64,000 nucleotides of DNA from Bog-257 sp963805985 (GCA_963805985.1 CAWDWG010000005.1:124001-188000); one strand, 5' to 3'; counted from the stretch's first letter, positions 50,625 to 59,845 are shown. Made by a program: numbers and translations. Notes: generated by a model not told the origin, from the sequence alone.

Positions 50625-51707
50625 GTGCCAAGCGAGAAACAAGTTCATTGGTCCCAGCTTCGGGTAGGAATTACCGTTCTGGTTGCGCTGGTCACGCTGG
50701 CGTTCCTCATCTTCCTCATGACCGGAACGACCGGTCTGTTCACCAAGAAACTCATCTTGCGCGCGTATGTGGATGACGCCGGTGGCCTGCGCACGGGTGC
50801 GCCGGTGCGGCTGGAGGGCGTCGACATCGGCAACGTGATCGGCATCAGCGTAGTGCCCGATCAGGTAAGGCGGGCGGCGCCGGTCCAGATCACGATGAAG
50901 ATCACGACCAAGTACGAAGACAGCATGACCACCGGGTGCCAGGCATCGCTGGCGACCGCCGGTGTACTGGGCGAGGTCTACATCAATATCGATTGCCGCT
51001 CGGTGCGCGGCGGCGGCCCGCTGCAGAACAATGCCGAGCTGCAGACACAAGAGGTACCGCAGCTGGAAGACGTGGTGCGCGCCAGCCAGGGCACGCTGCA
51101 GAACGTGAACGTGCTGGTCAAGCAGCTGAGCGACATCGTGAACTACATCCAGAGCGGTAAGGGATCGATCGGCAAGATCATTTACGACTCGACGCTGTAC
51201 GATCGCGCCAACGCGACGCTCGGCCAGTTGCAGCAGGTTGCCGATGAGATCAACTCGCCCAAGGGCTCGCTGGGCAAGCTGCTGAACAGTGACGAGCTGT
51301 ACGTCAAGGTGAACAAGTCGATCGACGAACTGAACAAGATCATCGAACAAACCAACAGCGGCCAAGGCACGGTGGGCAAGTTGCTGAAAGATCCGTCGCT
51401 GTATGACAACGCCAACAAGATGGTGGCTGGTGGCAATCAGCTGGTGTCTGACATCAACGCCGGCAAAGGCACGCTGGGCAAGCTGGCCAAAGATCAGGCG
51501 ATGGCGAACAAGATCGATCAGACGATCACCCGGCTGGACAACATTACGACCGGCCTGGACAAGGGCGAGGGAACGGCGGGCAAGCTGCTGAAGGATCCCA
51601 AGCTGTACGACAACACCAACGGCCTGCTGGTGGAGACGCGCGAGCTGATCAAAGCCGTGCGCCAGAATCCCAAGAAGTACCTCACGATTTACCTGAAGAT
51701 CTTCTGA
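50625..51707 (+). CDS. MlaD/MCE-family protein with five GxG(S/T)xGKL repeats
   Basis: 360 residues from a GTG. One membrane helix at about 14-32 (VGITVLVALVTLAFLIFLM) precedes an MCE domain: LILRAYVDDAGGLRTGAPVRLEGVDIGNVIGISVV...ITMKITTKYEDSMTTGCQASLATAGVLGEVYINID. From about residue 165 to the end, five related units recur, spaced about 35-37 residues: GKGSIGKIIYDSTLYDRAN, PKGSLGKLLNSDELYVKVN, GQGTVGKLLKDPSLYDNAN, GKGTLGKLAKDQAMANK, GEGTAGKLLKDPKLYDNTN. MCE proteins form rings in lipid transport between membranes. No MlaE permease, MlaF ATPase or MlaC is adjacent, so it is a solitary MCE gene. The repeats may form an elongated periplasmic helix bundle. Confidence 0.93.
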   Translation: MPSEKQVHWSQLRVGITVLVALVTLAFLIFLMTGTTGLFTKKLILRAYVDDAGGLRTGAPVRLEGVDIGNVIGISVVPDQVRRAAPVQITMKITTKYEDSMTTGCQASLATAGVLGEVYINIDCRSVRGGGPLQNNAELQTQEVPQLEDVVRASQGTLQNVNVLVKQLSDIVNYIQSGKGSIGKIIYDSTLYDRANATLGQLQQVADEINSPKGSLGKLLNSDELYVKVNKSIDELNKIIEQTNSGQGTVGKLLKDPSLYDNANKMVAGGNQLVSDINAGKGTLGKLAKDQAMANKIDQTITRLDNITTGLDKGEGTAGKLLKDPKLYDNTNGLLVETRELIKAVRQNPKKYLTIYLKIF

Positions 51708-51807
51708 GACCTGACCGCAGACGTGTGTCAGCAGGGGCCGTGGCAATCATCGCCTCACATCCAAGTTTCAAAGGCCTGCCTACAGAGCTACTTTTCCAAG
51801 GAACGAA

Positions 51808-52899
51808 ATGAACACGCTTGAGCGATTCGCCCCTGACTCCCCGCTCGCGCAAAAGCAAATTCCTTCTACCATCGCCTGGTATCTCGCCGACTTGGGCGAG
51901 TCGCGAGGCAAACAGGACTTATTCACCCGGCAGTCGCCGCAGGTGCTAAAGGCTCTGCGGGAGCACGCCCTCATCGAGAGTGCCGTCTCCTCAAACCGCA
52001 TTGAAGGTGTCGAGGTCGAGCAGGCGCGGGTTGGCACAATCGTTTTTGGAACGCCGCTACTGAAGGACCGCGAGGAGGAGTCAGTAAGCGGCTATCGCGA
52101 CGCCTTAGAAAAGATACACAGTTCCCCCCTGGAGCTTCCAATCACCCTTGCAACCATCCAGGAGCTGCATAGTCTTTGCAGCGGGCAAATTTGGGATGCC
52201 GGCAAATTTAAGGACAAGGACAGCGACATCATCGAGAAGTCGCCGGACGGCCGCGTCCGTGTTCGCTTCAAGACTGTTCCGGCAGACCAAGCCCCTTCGG
52301 CTATGGAGCGTCTCGTTCAGGACTGGGGCGACTGCCTTCGCGAACGTTGGGTTCACCCGCTGATTGCGCTCGCCGCTTTCAATCTGGACTTCCTCTGCAT
52401 TCACCCTTTTCGTGACGTGAATGGCCGCGTGTCCCGCTTGCTGCTGCTGTTGCAGAGCTACCAGCTCGGGTACGAAGTCGGGCGCTACATCAGCCTCGAA
52501 CGGCTTATTGAGCAGAACAAAGAGCGTTACTACGAGACCCTGGAGCAGAGTTCCATCGGCTGGCATCAAGGGAGGCATGATCCTTGGCCTTACGTCGGTT
52601 ACCTTCTCTACGTCCTGAAAAATGCCTACGCCGAGTTCGAGGAACGGGTTGGGCGGACGGTTTCGCCCAAGGGCGCGAAAACCGACCTGGTTCTGGACGC
52701 GGTCGCCCGCCAGAAAGGCGAGTTTCGGCTGGCCGACATTGAGCGGGCTTGCCCGGGCGTGGGTCGAGAGTGGATTCGGAAAATTCTGGCCGACTTGAGA
52801 CGTCTTGGCTTTGTAGTTTCCGGCGGGCGAGGTACCGGCGCCCGGTGGCGCTATGTGGGCGGTGAGCGGGAGAAGTCAAAGGGTACTACCTCTACGTGA
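51808..52899 (+). CDS. Fic-domain protein with inhibitory helix and C-terminal winged helix
   Basis: 363 residues. The autoinhibitory motif S/TxxxE is seen as SSNRIEG (Ser62, Glu66), placing it in the class II Fic group with an N-terminal inhibitor. The Fic core is HPFRDVNGRVSR (His199-Arg210), with Val in place of the usual Gly/Ala before Asn. The catalytic His and phosphate-binding Arg are kept. The C-terminal 80 residues (DAVARQKGEFRLADIERACPGVGREWIRKILADLRRLGFV) look like a DNA-binding winged helix, as in other chromosomal Fic regulators. It probably AMPylates a protein when relieved of inhibition. No adjacent antitoxin gene. Isolated between MlaD and the ribBA fragment. Confidence 0.93.
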   Translation: MNTLERFAPDSPLAQKQIPSTIAWYLADLGESRGKQDLFTRQSPQVLKALREHALIESAVSSNRIEGVEVEQARVGTIVFGTPLLKDREEESVSGYRDALEKIHSSPLELPITLATIQELHSLCSGQIWDAGKFKDKDSDIIEKSPDGRVRVRFKTVPADQAPSAMERLVQDWGDCLRERWVHPLIALAAFNLDFLCIHPFRDVNGRVSRLLLLLQSYQLGYEVGRYISLERLIEQNKERYYETLEQSSIGWHQGRHDPWPYVGYLLYVLKNAYAEFEERVGRTVSPKGAKTDLVLDAVARQKGEFRLADIERACPGVGREWIRKILADLRRLGFVVSGGRGTGARWRYVGGEREKSKGTTST

Positions 52900-52988
52900 G
52901 GGTATTGCTGAGGGTATTATGGCTGCCGGGTAAGGCACGCCCTCAGGTTGGCCAGTGGCTTGGTGAAGATTAACTGCCCCCAGAGAAA

Positions 52989-53235
52989 CTACCGCGCCGT
53001 GGCTTTGCCGGCAGCGGATACCGGAACCTGCTCCACGATCTCGATGCCGAAGCCTTCGAGGCCGGGCACTTTGCGCGGGTGATTGGTGAGGATGCGGATG
53101 CGCTTGAGGTTCAGGTCGGAGAGGATTTGCGCGCCGATGCCGATCTCGCGCTGCGTCTTGCGCTGGCTTTCGGGCAGCGTCGGCAGGCGCTGCTCGTGGT
53201 GGAACTGGATGGTCATGCGCTCGCCTAGGCGCTCG
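52989..53235 (-). pseudogene. Duplicated 3' end of ribBA
   Basis: 247 bases matching 53746-53992, the 3' end of intact ribBA, with roughly a dozen mismatches and the same TAG. It encodes the last ~75 GTP-cyclohydrolase II residues (MTIQFHHEQRLPTLPESQRKTQREIGIGAQILSDLNLKRIRILTNHPRKVPGLEGFGIEIVEQVPVSAAGKATAR) but has no start or upstream domain. Differences are both silent and replacing (e.g. final R for Q), so it is not a recent exact copy. Together with the intact gene it flanks a 510-base insert as direct repeats. Confidence 0.85.
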
Positions 53236-53569
53236 GTTTTTGATCTCGTTCGAAGAATCGCGTTTCTTCTGGGTTCCCTGGATTAACCCGGATTGTCCCC
53301 GGAAGGTTGTGAGGAAAACTCTTAGCGTACGAACTGGCTTCCCAGGTGTCCATACACGGAATCACATCCCAACCTTCGGTCAGACGTCCATTCAAGTCGA
53401 ACTTGTAATGCAGCTTAACCGCCGGGCATCCCAGCCACGGGTCGAGCACAGTATGGCCCGTTATCCGGGCTGTGGTCCGCTCCCAGCTAGAACTCTTGTA
53501 GTAGCGAAACGCTCGTATTGCGCTCCTGATCAGAAACATCGCAAATCTGTCCCCGCCACCCAAATACAT
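53225..53569 (-). CDS. DUF3592-like small protein within the ribBA duplication
   Basis: 114 residues: MFLIRSAIRAFRYYKSSSWERTTARITGHTVLDPWLGCPAVKLHYKFDLNGRLTEGWDVIPCMDTWEASSYAKSFPHNLPGTIRVNPGNPEETRFFERDQKPSA. It has the DUF3592-like pattern: SSSWERTTARITGHTV, a two-Cys core, and VKVRVNPGNPEETRF similar to the usual VxYxPxNPxxSxL end. Its stop overlaps the ribBA fragment, so the last residues may come from the repeat. Role unknown. It is the only gene-like ORF in the insert. Confidence 0.5.
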   Translation of the reverse strand: MYLGGGDRFAMFLIRSAIRAFRYYKSSSWERTTARITGHTVLDPWLGCPAVKLHYKFDLNGRLTEGWDVIPCMDTWEASSYAKSFPHNLPGTIRVNPGNPEETRFFERDQKPSA

Positions 53570-53745
53570 TCGCAGTCTCCTAGGTACTGCTGTCGTTGAT
53601 TAGAATGGTGGACGAAATTTGGCGTCCCTGACAGCTCACCGTCGTGATCCCCGGTGCGACGTCTGTCGCGATGGGCTCGAGTGGCCGGCCCGGTTCATAG
53701 AGCCTTGTCCCAGACTAGTTCTGCTGTCAAGAAGAAACGCGGACT

Positions 53746-54912
53746 CTACTGCACCGTGGCTTTGCCGGCAGCGGATACCGGAACCTGCTCCACGATCTCG
53801 ATGCCGAAGCCTTCGAGGCCGGGCACTTTGCGCGGGTGATTGGTGAGGATGCGGATGCGCTTGAGGTTCAGGTCGGAGAGGATTTGCGCGCCGATGCCGA
53901 TTTCGCGCTGCGTCTTGCGCTGGCTTTCCGGCAAGGTCGGCAGGCGCCGCTCGTGATGGAACTGGATGGTCATGCTCTCGCCGAGCCGCTCGACGGAGTA
54001 GCCCTTCGACGTGGAGTGCAGATAGATGAGCGCACCGCGACCTTCCTCGGAGATGCGGCGCATGGCGCCGTCGATGGCGTTGCGGCAATCGCACCAGTTG
54101 GCGCCGAAGACGTCGCCGACCAGGCAATGCGAGTGCATGCGGACCAGCACGGGTTCGTCGCCGGCGTTCTCCACATCGCCCTTCACCATCGCGATGTGCG
54201 AATCGCCGGTGATCTCCGATTCATAGGCGATCATGCGGAAGTCGCCGTAGGCAGTCGGCACCATCGCTTCCGCGAGCCGCCGCACGTAGCGTTCGTGCGC
54301 CATGCGATAGCGAATGACCTCGGCAACGGTGATCATCTTGAGATCGTGCTGGCGGCAGAAGCCGGTTAGTTCGGGCACGCGCGCCATGGTGCCGTCGTCG
54401 TTCATGATCTCGCAGATGACGCCGGCGGGAACCATACCCGCCATGCGCGCCAAGTCCACCGAGGCTTCGGTTTGCCCGGCGCGAACCAGCACTCCGCCTT
54501 TGCGCGCACGCAGCGGAAAGACGTGGCCGGGACGCGCGAGATCGTTGGGCCGGGTTGCGGGATCGATTGCGACCTGAATGGTGTGCGCGCGATCGTAGGC
54601 CGAGATGCCGGTCGAGACGCCGTCTTTTGCGTCAACGGATTCAGTGAAGGCGGTGCCGAAGTTGGAGGTGTTCTCCGCCGACATCTGGCCGAGGCGGAGA
54701 TAGTCCAGCCGCTCTTCGGTCATGGCGAGGCAGACCAGGCCGCGGCCGTACTTGGCCATGAAGTTGATCGCGTCGGGCGTGATCCTCTCGGCGGCCATGG
54801 TGAGGTCGCCTTCGTTCTCGCGGTCCTCATCGTCGACGACCACGATCATGCGGCCGGCACGGATCTCTTCCAGCGCGGTTTCGACATCGCAGAATGGAGC
54901 TTGGGGAGACAT
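53746..54912 (-). CDS. ribBA: Bifunctional DHBP synthase / GTP cyclohydrolase II
   Basis: 388 residues. The N-terminal DHBP synthase half: VDDEDRENEGDLTMAAE, TGISAYDRAHTI, GHVFPLRARKGGVLVRAGQTEASVDLARMAG and GVICEIMNDDGTMAR. The C-terminal GTP cyclohydrolase II half has the zinc Cys cluster VGDVFGANWCDCRNAID and YLHSTSKGYSVERLGE. It forms the two riboflavin precursors, DHBP and the pyrimidinedione. Length is complete. No FMN riboswitch was seen upstream. A duplicate of its 3' end lies 510 bases downstream of the stop, an unusual arrangement. Confidence 0.96.
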   Translation of the reverse strand: MSPQAPFCDVETALEEIRAGRMIVVVDDEDRENEGDLTMAAERITPDAINFMAKYGRGLVCLAMTEERLDYLRLGQMSAENTSNFGTAFTESVDAKDGVSTGISAYDRAHTIQVAIDPATRPNDLARPGHVFPLRARKGGVLVRAGQTEASVDLARMAGMVPAGVICEIMNDDGTMARVPELTGFCRQHDLKMITVAEVIRYRMAHERYVRRLAEAMVPTAYGDFRMIAYESEITGDSHIAMVKGDVENAGDEPVLVRMHSHCLVGDVFGANWCDCRNAIDGAMRRISEEGRGALIYLHSTSKGYSVERLGESMTIQFHHERRLPTLPESQRKTQREIGIGAQILSDLNLKRIRILTNHPRKVPGLEGFGIEIVEQVPVSAAGKATVQ

Positions 54913-55011
54913 GTATGCGTTAACAAGATTCTAGCGAAAATCCCCACTCAAGGCCAAAGGAAGGCCTTGAATGGGGCACCCGTAGCTCGTGGCTCGAAGC
55001 TCGCGGCTTCT

Positions 55012-56061
55012 TCACGCGCCCGCGACGAACATCCGAATCACCCAGAAGGTCAGCATCGCGACTATCGCTGCGGCGGGGATGGTAAGAATCCAGGCCCACA
55101 CGATTCTCCGTGCGACCCCCCAGCGCACCGCCGAAAGGCGAGTCGTGGTTCCGACGCCGATGATCGCGCCTGTAATCGTGTGCGTGGTGCTGACCGGAAT
55201 TCCCGCCAGCGCCGTCCCCCACAATGTAAGAGCTCCGGCTGTCTCCGCGCAGAATCCACCGACCGGCTTGAGCTTGGTGATCTTGGCGCCCATGGTATGC
55301 ACAATGCGCCATCCGCCGAAGTATGTTCCCAGCGCAATCGCCGTCTGCGCCGCCAGAATAATGGGCCAGTGCCAATGTCCCCAGTTGCTCTCGAAGTCGC
55401 GCTTGCTGAGCACGCCCGCGGTGTAGAGCGCGCCGGCTACGATCCCCATCGTCTTCTGCGCGTCGTTGCCGCCGTGTCCCAGGCTGTAAGCGGCGGCAGA
55501 GAACAGCTGCAGCTTGCGGAACAGGCGATCGACCTGCTGCGGCGACTTGCGCTGGAAGATCCAGGAGATCGCGACCATGAAACCGAATCCCAGCACCAGG
55601 CCGAGCAGCGGAGCTAGCACGATGAATATCAGCGTCTTGGTCCAACCGGAGGCGATGATCACCGACGGCGCCGCTCGCCAACCGTGCAGCAATGCGGCAC
55701 GCGCTATCGCCGCGCCGGCGTAGCCGCCGATCAAAGCGTGAGAGGAAGAAGTTGGCAATCCCCACAACCAGGTCAGCACGTCCCACACGATCGCGCCGAG
55801 CAATCCGGCCATCACGACATACTGGGTGACGATGTTCACCTGGATCATGCCGGTGCCGATGGTTTTGGCTACAGCGGTGCCGAGCAGGAAGGCTGCGAGG
55901 AAGTTGAATGTCGCAGCCCAAATTACCGCCAGCTTAGGCGAGAGCACGCGGGTGGAGACGACCGTCGCAATGCTGTTGGCGGAATCGTGAAAGCCGTTGA
56001 GGAAGTCGAAGGCCAGCGCTAAAGCGACCGTGAGGATCAGCAGCAGCGTTCCGGTGCTCAC
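55012..56061 (-). CDS. pitA: Inorganic phosphate transporter (PiT family)
   Basis: 349 residues. The PiT signature repeats are FDFLNGFHDSANSIATVVSTRVLSP near the N-terminus and YSLGHGGNDAQKTMGIVAGALYTAG in the middle; helices follow for an inner-membrane importer. It brings in phosphate with protons. The DUF47 gene lies just upstream on the same strand, the regular PiT-accessory pairing. It ends 100 bases from ribBA. Confidence 0.94.
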   Translation of the reverse strand: MSTGTLLLILTVALALAFDFLNGFHDSANSIATVVSTRVLSPKLAVIWAATFNFLAAFLLGTAVAKTIGTGMIQVNIVTQYVVMAGLLGAIVWDVLTWLWGLPTSSSHALIGGYAGAAIARAALLHGWRAAPSVIIASGWTKTLIFIVLAPLLGLVLGFGFMVAISWIFQRKSPQQVDRLFRKLQLFSAAAYSLGHGGNDAQKTMGIVAGALYTAGVLSKRDFESNWGHWHWPIILAAQTAIALGTYFGGWRIVHTMGAKITKLKPVGGFCAETAGALTLWGTALAGIPVSTTHTITGAIIGVGTTTRLSAVRWGVARRIVWAWILTIPAAAIVAMLTFWVIRMFVAGA

Positions 56062-56110
56062 GCACGCCCGTCCTGATCCGGATTGTGAGTGGCGTCCACG
56101 ATCCGATGTC

Positions 56111-56728
56111 TCAAGCGTTCTTCACAACCACCGTCTCCAATACATTCGCGACGTCTTCGGCCTTGTCGCTGGCCTCTTCCAGAATCTCCAGCAGCTCTTT
56201 CAGCTTGATCAGCGTGATCGGGTCGGGACTGTTGTCGAACAGCCGTCCGATGGCTTCGCGGCTGACCTGATCGGCTTCGTTCTCCAGCCGGTTGACCTCG
56301 ACACAATGGGCCAGCAGGTGCTGATCCTTGCCGAGCAAAGCCATCGCCTTCTTCAGCTCTTCGGCCTGCTTCAGAATGATGCCCGCCAGAACCTTGGCCG
56401 ACGGCGAGGGCTGGGTGATCTTGTAGTTGAGCAGGCGATAGCTGGCCGAGAAGATGAAGTCCAGAACATCGTCCAGCGAAGAGGCGAGCAGGTGAATGTC
56501 TTCCCGGTCGAAAGGCGTGATGAAGGTCTGATTGAGTTTCACCAGCAGGCGGTGGGTCAAGTCGTCGCCGTGGTGCTCAATCTCCTTGATTCTCTCGACC
56601 TCGCGCGGCATGCGCTCGTAATCGTAGTTGTTCAGCAGCTCGGTCAGAATTCTGGCCGCATCGACAACATTGCCGGCCATTTCCTCGAACATGTCGAAAA
56701 ACTTGGTTTCACGCGGAATCAGGCGCAT
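56111..56728 (-). CDS. DUF47 PhoU-like PiT accessory protein
   Basis: 205 residues from ATG 56728, with GGAG a few bases upstream (a TTG at 56740 is possible). All-helical PhoU-like protein: PRETKFFDMFEEMAGNVVDAARILTELL, KEIEHHGDDLTHRLLVKLNQTFITPFDREDIHLLASSLDDVLDFI, and VEVNRLENEADQVSREAIGRLF. The ED and ExxxD motifs (EHHGDDLT, ENEAD) are the metal-binding signature of PhoU domains. It likely modulates the PiT importer, which it precedes by 49 bases. Confidence 0.93.
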   Translation of the reverse strand: MRLIPRETKFFDMFEEMAGNVVDAARILTELLNNYDYERMPREVERIKEIEHHGDDLTHRLLVKLNQTFITPFDREDIHLLASSLDDVLDFIFSASYRLLNYKITQPSPSAKVLAGIILKQAEELKKAMALLGKDQHLLAHCVEVNRLENEADQVSREAIGRLFDNSPDPITLIKLKELLEILEEASDKAEDVANVLETVVVKNA

Positions 56729-56958
56729 GCGAGGCTCCAACCGGCAGCGGTTGTCGGGAGATCCATGGAAGATGCGATCAGGGCGCGGTGATTGTTACAA
56801 ATTGATGAACACTAACTATCCCATGAGGCTGCGGGGAGGGTCAAACTGATCACAGGGCGGTGTGATGCGGGACGCGCGGAGCGGCCGGGAAAATTACCCA
56901 ATCGGCTTCTTGAATCACAAAAAGCTAGGGCAGCCGATTAGGCCGCCCTGTTTGCTTT

Positions 56959-56992
56959 CACTAAGTGCCAAATGCTAAGTGCTAACTGCTGT
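56959..56992. repeat. Family D repeat
   Basis: CACTAAGTGCCAAATGCTAAGTGCTAACTGCTG, just beyond the ftsH stop. The remainder of 56741-56994 has no gene; a run at 56900-56950 contains CCAATCGGC...GCCGATTAGGCCGCC, possibly a terminator for ftsH transcripts. Confidence 0.55.
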
Positions 56993-56994
56993 CT

Positions 56995-58908
56995 TTACGC
57001 CTGCGCCGGCCGCTCGGGAGCAACGTTCGGCTGCTGTCCCGGAGCCGGTTTCAGCACCTGCTGCACATCGTCCTTCGCCGGCGGAGGAGCATTTGGATTT
57101 ACCTTAATCGGCAGCTCCTTGCCTTCGATGAGCAACTGGATATCGTTGCCGTCGATCACCTCGCGCACCAGCAGCGCCTGCGCGATCTTCTCCAGGATCG
57201 GCCGATTACCTTCCAGGATGCTTCGCGCCGAGTTATAGCCATCGTCGACGAAGCGGCGAACCTCGCCGTCGATCTTCATCGCGGTCTCTTCGCTAAAGTC
57301 GCGATGCTGGCTGATCTCGCGGCCCAGGAAGATCTGCTCTTCCTTCTTGCCGAACGTGATCGGCCCCAGCGATGACATACCGAACTCGCAAACCATCTTG
57401 CGCGCCAGGTCCGACGCCTGCTCGATGTCGTTGCCCGCGCCGGTGGTCATCGTGTTCAGGAACAGCTCCTCGGCCACGCGTCCGCCCATCATGATGGCCA
57501 GCCGCGTCTCGAGGTAATCGCGCGTGTAAGTGTGCTTATCGTCGATGGGCAACTGCATGGTCACGCCCAGCGCCATGCCGCGCGGGATGATCGTCACCTT
57601 GTGCAGAGGATCGGCGTGCTCGCGCATGGCCGCAACCAGCGCGTGTCCGGCCTCATGATACGCGGTGACCTTTTTCTCTTCATCCGAGAGCAACATCGAC
57701 TTGCGCTCGGCGCCCATCAGGACTTTGTCCTTGGCCTGCTCGAAGTCCCACATCAAGACCGTCTTGCGGTTCTGACGTGCGGCTACGAGAGCAGCCTCGT
57801 TCACCATGTTGGCCAGGTCGGCGCCGGAGAAGCCCGGGGTTCCGCGAGCCAGCACGCCCAAATCCACATCGTCGTTGATGGGAATCTTGCGGGTGTGCAC
57901 GCGCAGGATCTCTTCGCGACCGCGAACGTCGGGACGCGAAACCACCACGCGGCGATCGAAGCGGCCCGGCCGCAGCAGCGCCGGATCAAGCACGTCAGGA
58001 CGGTTGGTCGCGGCAATCAGGATGACGCCTTCGTTCGATTCGAAGCCGTCCATCTCGACCAGCAACTGGTTCAGCGTCTGCTCGCGCTCGTCGTGTCCGC
58101 CGCCAAGACCTGCTCCACGATGACGTCCGACCGCGTCAATTTCGTCGATGAAGATGATGCAAGGCGCATTCTTCTTGCCCTGCTCGAACAGATCGCGAAC
58201 GCGGCTTGCGCCCACGCCGACGAACATCTCCACAAAGTCCGAACCCGAGATACTGAAGAACGGCACATTGGCTTCGCCGGCCACAGCACGCGCCAGCAAG
58301 GTCTTGCCGGTTCCCGGAGGCCCGACCAGCAGCACGCCTTTCGGAATGCGGCCGCCCAGCTTCTGGAATTTCTGCGCCTCGCGCAGGAACTCGATGATCT
58401 CCTTCAGCTCTTCTTTGGCTTCATCCACGCCGGCGACATCTTTGAACGTCACCTTCTTCTGCTGCATGGAGAGCAGGCGCGCGCGGCTCTTGCCGAACGA
58501 CAGCGCCTTGTTGCCGCCCGTCTGCATCTGGCGGATCATGATGAACCACAGGGCTCCCAGCAGGATGAACGGCGCCAGGTTGAGCAGCCACGTCGGCCAG
58601 CCTCCGCCCTGCGCGTCCTTCACCGTAATGTTCACACCCTTATCGCGCAGCTCCTTGTACATGTCGGGATAGCTGATGGGCGCGATGGTGTGGAAGCTTG
58701 CCTTGTCGTTCTTGAACTTGCCGCGGACCTCCTGGCCAATGAGCGTCACTTCACTGACATTGTTCTGGTCCACGTTGGAGAGGAATTCTGAAAAGCTGAT
58801 GTCGCGTTCCTTCGCGCCCGAGTTCGCGCCCTTCACGACCTGCCACAACAGCACGCCGGAAAGCACGATCACGAGCCAAAACACGACCGTTTTGACCGTT
58901 GAATTCAC
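56995..58908 (-). CDS. ftsH: ATP-dependent zinc metalloprotease FtsH
   Basis: 637 residues. Two N-terminal membrane helices (about 7-24 and 110-127) enclose a periplasmic loop. The AAA+ module has Walker A GPPGTGKT near 200, IIFIDEIDAVGR, and the SRH with RPGRFDRRVVV. The peptidase zinc site HEAGH is near 418, followed by EQASDLARKMVCEFGM. The C-terminus is Pro/Ala-rich. It degrades misassembled membrane proteins and short-lived regulators. In many bacteria ftsH lies directly downstream of tilS; here tilS is 4.25 kb upstream, beyond an insert. Confidence 0.97.
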   Translation of the reverse strand: MNSTVKTVVFWLVIVLSGVLLWQVVKGANSGAKERDISFSEFLSNVDQNNVSEVTLIGQEVRGKFKNDKASFHTIAPISYPDMYKELRDKGVNITVKDAQGGGWPTWLLNLAPFILLGALWFIMIRQMQTGGNKALSFGKSRARLLSMQQKKVTFKDVAGVDEAKEELKEIIEFLREAQKFQKLGGRIPKGVLLVGPPGTGKTLLARAVAGEANVPFFSISGSDFVEMFVGVGASRVRDLFEQGKKNAPCIIFIDEIDAVGRHRGAGLGGGHDEREQTLNQLLVEMDGFESNEGVILIAATNRPDVLDPALLRPGRFDRRVVVSRPDVRGREEILRVHTRKIPINDDVDLGVLARGTPGFSGADLANMVNEAALVAARQNRKTVLMWDFEQAKDKVLMGAERKSMLLSDEEKKVTAYHEAGHALVAAMREHADPLHKVTIIPRGMALGVTMQLPIDDKHTYTRDYLETRLAIMMGGRVAEELFLNTMTTGAGNDIEQASDLARKMVCEFGMSSLGPITFGKKEEQIFLGREISQHRDFSEETAMKIDGEVRRFVDDGYNSARSILEGNRPILEKIAQALLVREVIDGNDIQLLIEGKELPIKVNPNAPPPAKDDVQQVLKPAPGQQPNVAPERPAQA

Positions 58909-59212
58909 CGATTACTCCTGTCGAAAGGGGCAGACACGACTGGGGTGCCTGTAAGCTTAGATGCTCCCCTGACCTGCCGGATTTACAAATTCCGGCCCAC
59001 TACCCGATTGTAACTCGCCTCTAACCGAATCGGGACAATAGACTTGCACAAAAATAAGGCGGCCAGGGCCCCATCCGGATTTGGCGTTTGCGTCTGCTTT
59101 TCGATTAATGGCTGCCCTCAACTCTATTGACGCGTGAGCGGAGCAGTCGTAAGACCTGCTTACTGTATTTGCGAAGTAGCACGCGTCGTGAACCTGGGAT
59201 GCAGCGCCGGCA
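58909..59212. other. Gene-free stretch upstream of ftsH
   Basis: 304 bases without coding potential or recognisable repeats. The ftsH promoter is presumably here but no clear -35/-10 pair was seen. Confidence 0.4.
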
Positions 59213-59845
59213 TCAACGTTCTGGCGCCGCATTTCCACGCGGCGACAGGAGCACCAAGTCGGCCGCTTCCTCAGCATCTTTGAGGAGCGTCTTGCGCGGC
59301 GTGCCTATCCGCGCACGCATGGTCAGGCCACGAGCAAAATCCGTGACTTGGATCGCGCGCACGGCTACCGGAAAGTCAGGCGGGATGTCTCCCGCACAGA
59401 TCCCGTCCCGGAAACGGCGCTCCACCAGCGCCGCGCCGCCCGCGACCGTGCTCTGCAGGAACCGCTGAACCTCAGCGTCGTTCACAAGCGGCGCGACGCA
59501 CATCATAAGACAGCCCCGGGCGGACCCTTTCTCGGTCGCACTTTCGACAGCGTACCTCAGAAAGCCCGCGATCGAGTCGCGAAGACTCTGTGGCGAGATG
59601 AGTGCCTTCGCGGCTGATGCGCCCTTCCGTTCTGCGTACGCCCTAAGGACGCGCAAGAAAATCGCCCGCTTGTCCCCAAAGACGGCATACAGGCTCGGCC
59701 GTCCCACACCCATCCCGGCGACGAGATCGTCAATCGTCACTCCGTCGTAGCCTTTCGACCAGAACACCTGAGTCGCCTTTTCCAGCGCCCCTGTCTCGTC
59801 GAAGCTGCGCGGTCGACCCCGCGGCCTAGCGGCATTTTGAAACAT
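59213..59845 (-). CDS. TetR/AcrR-family transcriptional repressor
   Basis: 210 residues. N-terminal HTH: RGRPRSFDETGALEKATQVFWSKGYDGVTIDDLVAGMGVGRPSLYAVFGDKRAIFLRVLRAYAE, a textbook TetR motif. The ligand domain has two Cys (GCLMMCVAPLV). Divergent from the SDR genes with a 127-base shared control region, the typical setting for a TetR repressor that governs the neighbouring oxidoreductase genes. The protein is close to GC-rich chromosomal codon use, unlike the second SDR. Confidence 0.93.
   Translation of the reverse strand: MFQNAARPRGRPRSFDETGALEKATQVFWSKGYDGVTIDDLVAGMGVGRPSLYAVFGDKRAIFLRVLRAYAERKGASAAKALISPQSLRDSIAGFLRYAVESATEKGSARGCLMMCVAPLVNDAEVQRFLQSTVAGGAALVERRFRDGICAGDIPPDFPVAVRAIQVTDFARGLTMRARIGTPRKTLLKDAEEAADLVLLSPRGNAAPER

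Noticed and set aside
54913..55011. FMN riboswitch upstream of ribBA
   Set aside because: The gap is only 99 bases and lacks the conserved FMN aptamer blocks.
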